DNA of 64,000 nucleotides from Chryseobacterium sp. S0630 (lineage in GTDB: Bacteria > Bacteroidota > Bacteroidia > Flavobacteriales > Weeksellaceae), in the NCBI RefSeq assembly GCF_024158915.1, contig NZ_JAMZGF010000025.1, positions 1 through 64,000 on the forward strand, in the 5' to 3' direction. A program made the translations under genes and the position numbers. Under the pieces are notes generated by a model. The model did not search any database, was not told the origin of the DNA, and saw only the letters and a list, made by a program, of their open reading frames with translations. This document shows positions 61,980 through 64,000 of this stretch, one piece after another (the first letter of the stretch is position 1; each line of letters begins with the position of its first letter).

Positions 61980-62888
61980 ATGATTTTTAACAAAAGACAT
62001 ACTTATATTTCTATTTTCTTCGTAGGGACGATGGCATTCGGGCAGGTAAGCAGACCGAATGCTTCTCCTTACACCAATGAAGGAACTTTTGAAAAATTAA
62101 AGAAAAAATACCCTTTCATTACCCCTATTGATCGTCCGGTTCCTCCAAATATCCGAATCGACAGGAATGTTGAATACAAAAACAGTAACGGATTATCATT
62201 AAAAGCCGATGTATACTACCCTATTGATGATTCAAAAAAGCATGCAGGAATTGCAATGGTTCATGGTGGCGGATGGATTTCCGGAAGCAAGGAAAATGAA
62301 AAATATATGGCTATGGAATTAGCTTCAAAAGGATTTGTAGTGATTGCTGTTGGCTACCGTCTTGCAGATGCTGCAAAATATCCGGCCGGAATTGAAGACA
62401 TAGAAACAGCTATTCAATGGTTGCAGACTCATCACAAAAAATATTCTTTAAACAAAAAGAAAATGGCCGTTTTGGGTGAGTCTGCCGGAGCACAAATGGC
62501 AACTCTGGTAGGAGTACAGAAGAAAAATAATATCAAAGCGATCATCAATATTGACGGAATTGTATCCTTCATTCATCCTGAAGCAGAGGAAAGTACTTAC
62601 GCCTCCTATTGGCTGGATGGAGACAGGAATACCAACCTAAAAAACTGGACAGAAGCTTCACCGCTGGAATATGTGAATGAAAATACTCCGCCTACCCTTT
62701 TTATCAACAGTTCTCAGCCTAGATTTCATGCCGGAAGAGACGATATGATGAAAAAATTAAAGGCTTACAATATCCCTACTGAATTTCATGAAATTAAAGA
62801 TTCTCCGCATTCATTCTGGTCTGCAGAGCCATGGTTTACAGAAACGTTGAACTATACTGTTGATTTTTTAAATAAAGTGTTGAAATAG
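61980..62888 (+). CDS. Secreted alpha/beta hydrolase, probable carbohydrate esterase
   Basis: This 302-residue protein has a signal peptide (to FGQ near residue 22). It has the esterase/lipase-type oxyanion motif MVHGGGWISGS, the nucleophile Ser in LGESAGAQMAT and the catalytic His in IKDSPHSFW. This arrangement resembles Bacteroidota esterases such as BD-FAE-like and acetyl-xylan esterase-like enzymes. Located between GH28 and CE8 in the pectin arm, it most likely removes acetyl or feruloyl groups from pectin, an activity distinct from CE8 and CE12. The exact family and substrate are uncertain. Confidence 0.85.
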   Translation: MIFNKRHTYISIFFVGTMAFGQVSRPNASPYTNEGTFEKLKKKYPFITPIDRPVPPNIRIDRNVEYKNSNGLSLKADVYYPIDDSKKHAGIAMVHGGGWISGSKENEKYMAMELASKGFVVIAVGYRLADAAKYPAGIEDIETAIQWLQTHHKKYSLNKKKMAVLGESAGAQMATLVGVQKKNNIKAIINIDGIVSFIHPEAEESTYASYWLDGDRNTNLKNWTEASPLEYVNENTPPTLFINSSQPRFHAGRDDMMKKLKAYNIPTEFHEIKDSPHSFWSAEPWFTETLNYTVDFLNKVLK

Positions 62889-62904
62889 TTTTTAACCGGA
62901 TCTT

Positions 62905-63867
62905 ATGAAAAAATTATTTGTATTACTATTTCTCGCAGTTGCTCAATCTTTTTGGGCGCAAAGTAAACCTTATATCACTCTTACAGTGGCTCAGGATGGA
63001 AGCGGAGATTTTACCACCATTCAAAGAGCTATCAATTCTGTAAGAGATCTTGGGCCGGCAGAAGCTTTAATCAAAATCAAAACAGGAATCTATCATGAGA
63101 AAGTAATTATTCCCTCTTCAAAGCATAAAATCACGCTGGAAGGGGAAAATAAAAGCAATACGATAATTACCAACAATGATTTCTCAGGAAAAACAGATTC
63201 TTTCAATGAAAAGATGACGACTTTCAACTCCTACACTCTTTTGGTAATGGGCGATGATATCAAAATCAGCAATCTGACCATTCAAAATAGCTCATGCAAC
63301 GAAGGACAGGCAGTTTCGCTTCATGTAGAAGGAGATCGTTTTGTGATTAAGGACTCTGATATCCTTGGCTGTCAGGACACTCTTTACTCCGCTTCCAACC
63401 ATAGCAGACAGTATTTTGAAAACTGTTATATAGAAGGAACTACCGATTTTATTTTCGGACAGGCCACTGCTGTTTTTAAAAACTGTACGATTAAAAGTCT
63501 GGCTGATTCTTACATCACCGCTGCCGCAACGGAAATGGACAGAAAAAATGGATTTGTATTTTTCGATTGCAGGCTTACTGCTAAAGATGAGGTTTCTAAA
63601 GTGTATCTCGGAAGACCGTGGAGACCTTACGCCAAAACAGTTTTTATCAATACGGAAATGGGAAAACACATTCTTCCCGAAGGCTGGAATCCCTGGAAAG
63701 GAGACAAAATGTTTCCTGATAAAGAAAAAACAGCTTATTACGCAGAATCCGGAAGCAAAGGCGAAGGAGGAAATCCTTCAAAACGGGCTAGCTGGTCACA
63801 TCAACTGACCAAAAAAGAAATTAAAAATTACACCTTAGAAAAAATCTTTGACGGCTGGAACCCCTAA
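62905..63867 (+). CDS. Pectin methylesterase (CE8), second copy
   Basis: This 320-residue secreted beta-helix esterase has the signal peptide MKKLFVLLFLAVAQSFWAQ. The catalytic set is GCQDTLYSA (Asp), DFIFGQATAVFKNC (Asp) and YLGRPWRPYAKTVF (Arg). It shares these motifs and the ASWSHQL ending with the first CE8 at 52306, but the helix turns differ strongly. The two may prefer different methylation patterns or locations. It is the last gene of the plus-strand arm, 16 bp after the alpha/beta hydrolase gene; a repeat follows and no clear terminator is visible. Confidence 0.93.
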   Translation: MKKLFVLLFLAVAQSFWAQSKPYITLTVAQDGSGDFTTIQRAINSVRDLGPAEALIKIKTGIYHEKVIIPSSKHKITLEGENKSNTIITNNDFSGKTDSFNEKMTTFNSYTLLVMGDDIKISNLTIQNSSCNEGQAVSLHVEGDRFVIKDSDILGCQDTLYSASNHSRQYFENCYIEGTTDFIFGQATAVFKNCTIKSLADSYITAAATEMDRKNGFVFFDCRLTAKDEVSKVYLGRPWRPYAKTVFINTEMGKHILPEGWNPWKGDKMFPDKEKTAYYAESGSKGEGGNPSKRASWSHQLTKKEIKNYTLEKIFDGWNP

Positions 63868-63879
63868 TTAAATAATTGT

Positions 63880-64000
63880 TGGATAATCGCAAAGACGCAA
63901 GGTTTTGTAAGCATCATACTCTTTTAAGACGCAAGAACATTTCGACTTCGCTCAATGGAAGATTTTCAGCAAAGGATACAATTTACAATTTTATCGGAGA
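63880..64000. repeat. GACGCAAGG-type repeat at the window end, truncated
   Basis: It starts TCGCAAAGACGCAAGG and continues with TTTTAAGACGCAAGAAC and ATTTCGACTTCGCTCAATGG, the same elements seen at 1-235 and 58901-59109. The right half is cut by the window edge. Confidence 0.6.

Overview
The window looks like a chromosomal segment from a flavobacterium of the Chryseobacterium type (Bacteroidota, Weeksellaceae). The reasons are the low GC content, start codons without strong Shine-Dalgarno sequences, several promoters with the Bacteroidota -7 motif TAnnTTTG, a SusC/SusD pair, and many flavobacterial palindromic intergenic repeats. The genus is inferred from general resemblance and was not tested by any search.

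Layout. 0.3-1.7 kb: a small PD-(D/E)XK-like GxxExxY gene sitting between repeats, then a lone iron-type ABC ATPase. 1.7-8.9 kb: a beta-oxidation operon, marR-fadN-fadA-fadE, with a 34-bp perfect palindrome in front of marR. The operon is interrupted by two repeat-bounded small genes, a REP-associated transposase (RAYT) and a four-helix-bundle protein. 9-21 kb: housekeeping and accessory genes, including a YegP-like protein, an HD hydrolase, a DUF2490 protein, a TonB-dependent receptor, uvrA, a methyltransferase, an NAD(P)-binding protein, an epoxide hydrolase and an S41 peptidase. Two candidate micro-ORFs with their own terminators lie in gaps between these genes.

22.2-33.1 kb: a signalling block on the minus strand. 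One run of six tightly packed genes encodes a REC-PAS kinase, a CHASE3/HAMP/GAF hybrid kinase with three receivers, a receiver, CheR, CheB and a second receiver. No chemoreceptor, CheA or CheW is present. A tRNA-Arg(CCU) and an IS3-type transposase remnant separate this run from a second CHASE3 hybrid kinase.

33.6-63.9 kb: an alcohol dehydrogenase, a LacI-type regulator and a 198-bp tandem repeat, followed by a complete pectin utilisation locus in two divergent arms. The minus-strand arm (kduI, kduD, uxaC, kdgK, eda, exuT-like transporter, uxaB, uxaA) takes galacturonate and unsaturated galacturonate to 2-keto-3-deoxygluconate and then to pyruvate and glyceraldehyde-3-phosphate. The plus-strand arm (susC, susD, CE8, PL1, DUF4861, GH105, GH43, CE12, GH28, alpha/beta hydrolase, CE8) binds and cuts pectin outside the cytoplasm. 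An 877-bp region between the arms carries two copies of a palindrome centred on AATCGATT, one next to each promoter, so one LacI-type regulator probably controls both arms.

The observations most worth following up are the palindrome-controlled, element-interrupted fad operon, the RAYT with its symmetric REPs and a separate orphan REP cluster, the CheB/CheR/hybrid-kinase cassette, the shared operator of the pectin locus with its uncharacterised DUF4861 member, and the two micro-ORFs. No CRISPR array, prophage or rRNA was seen.
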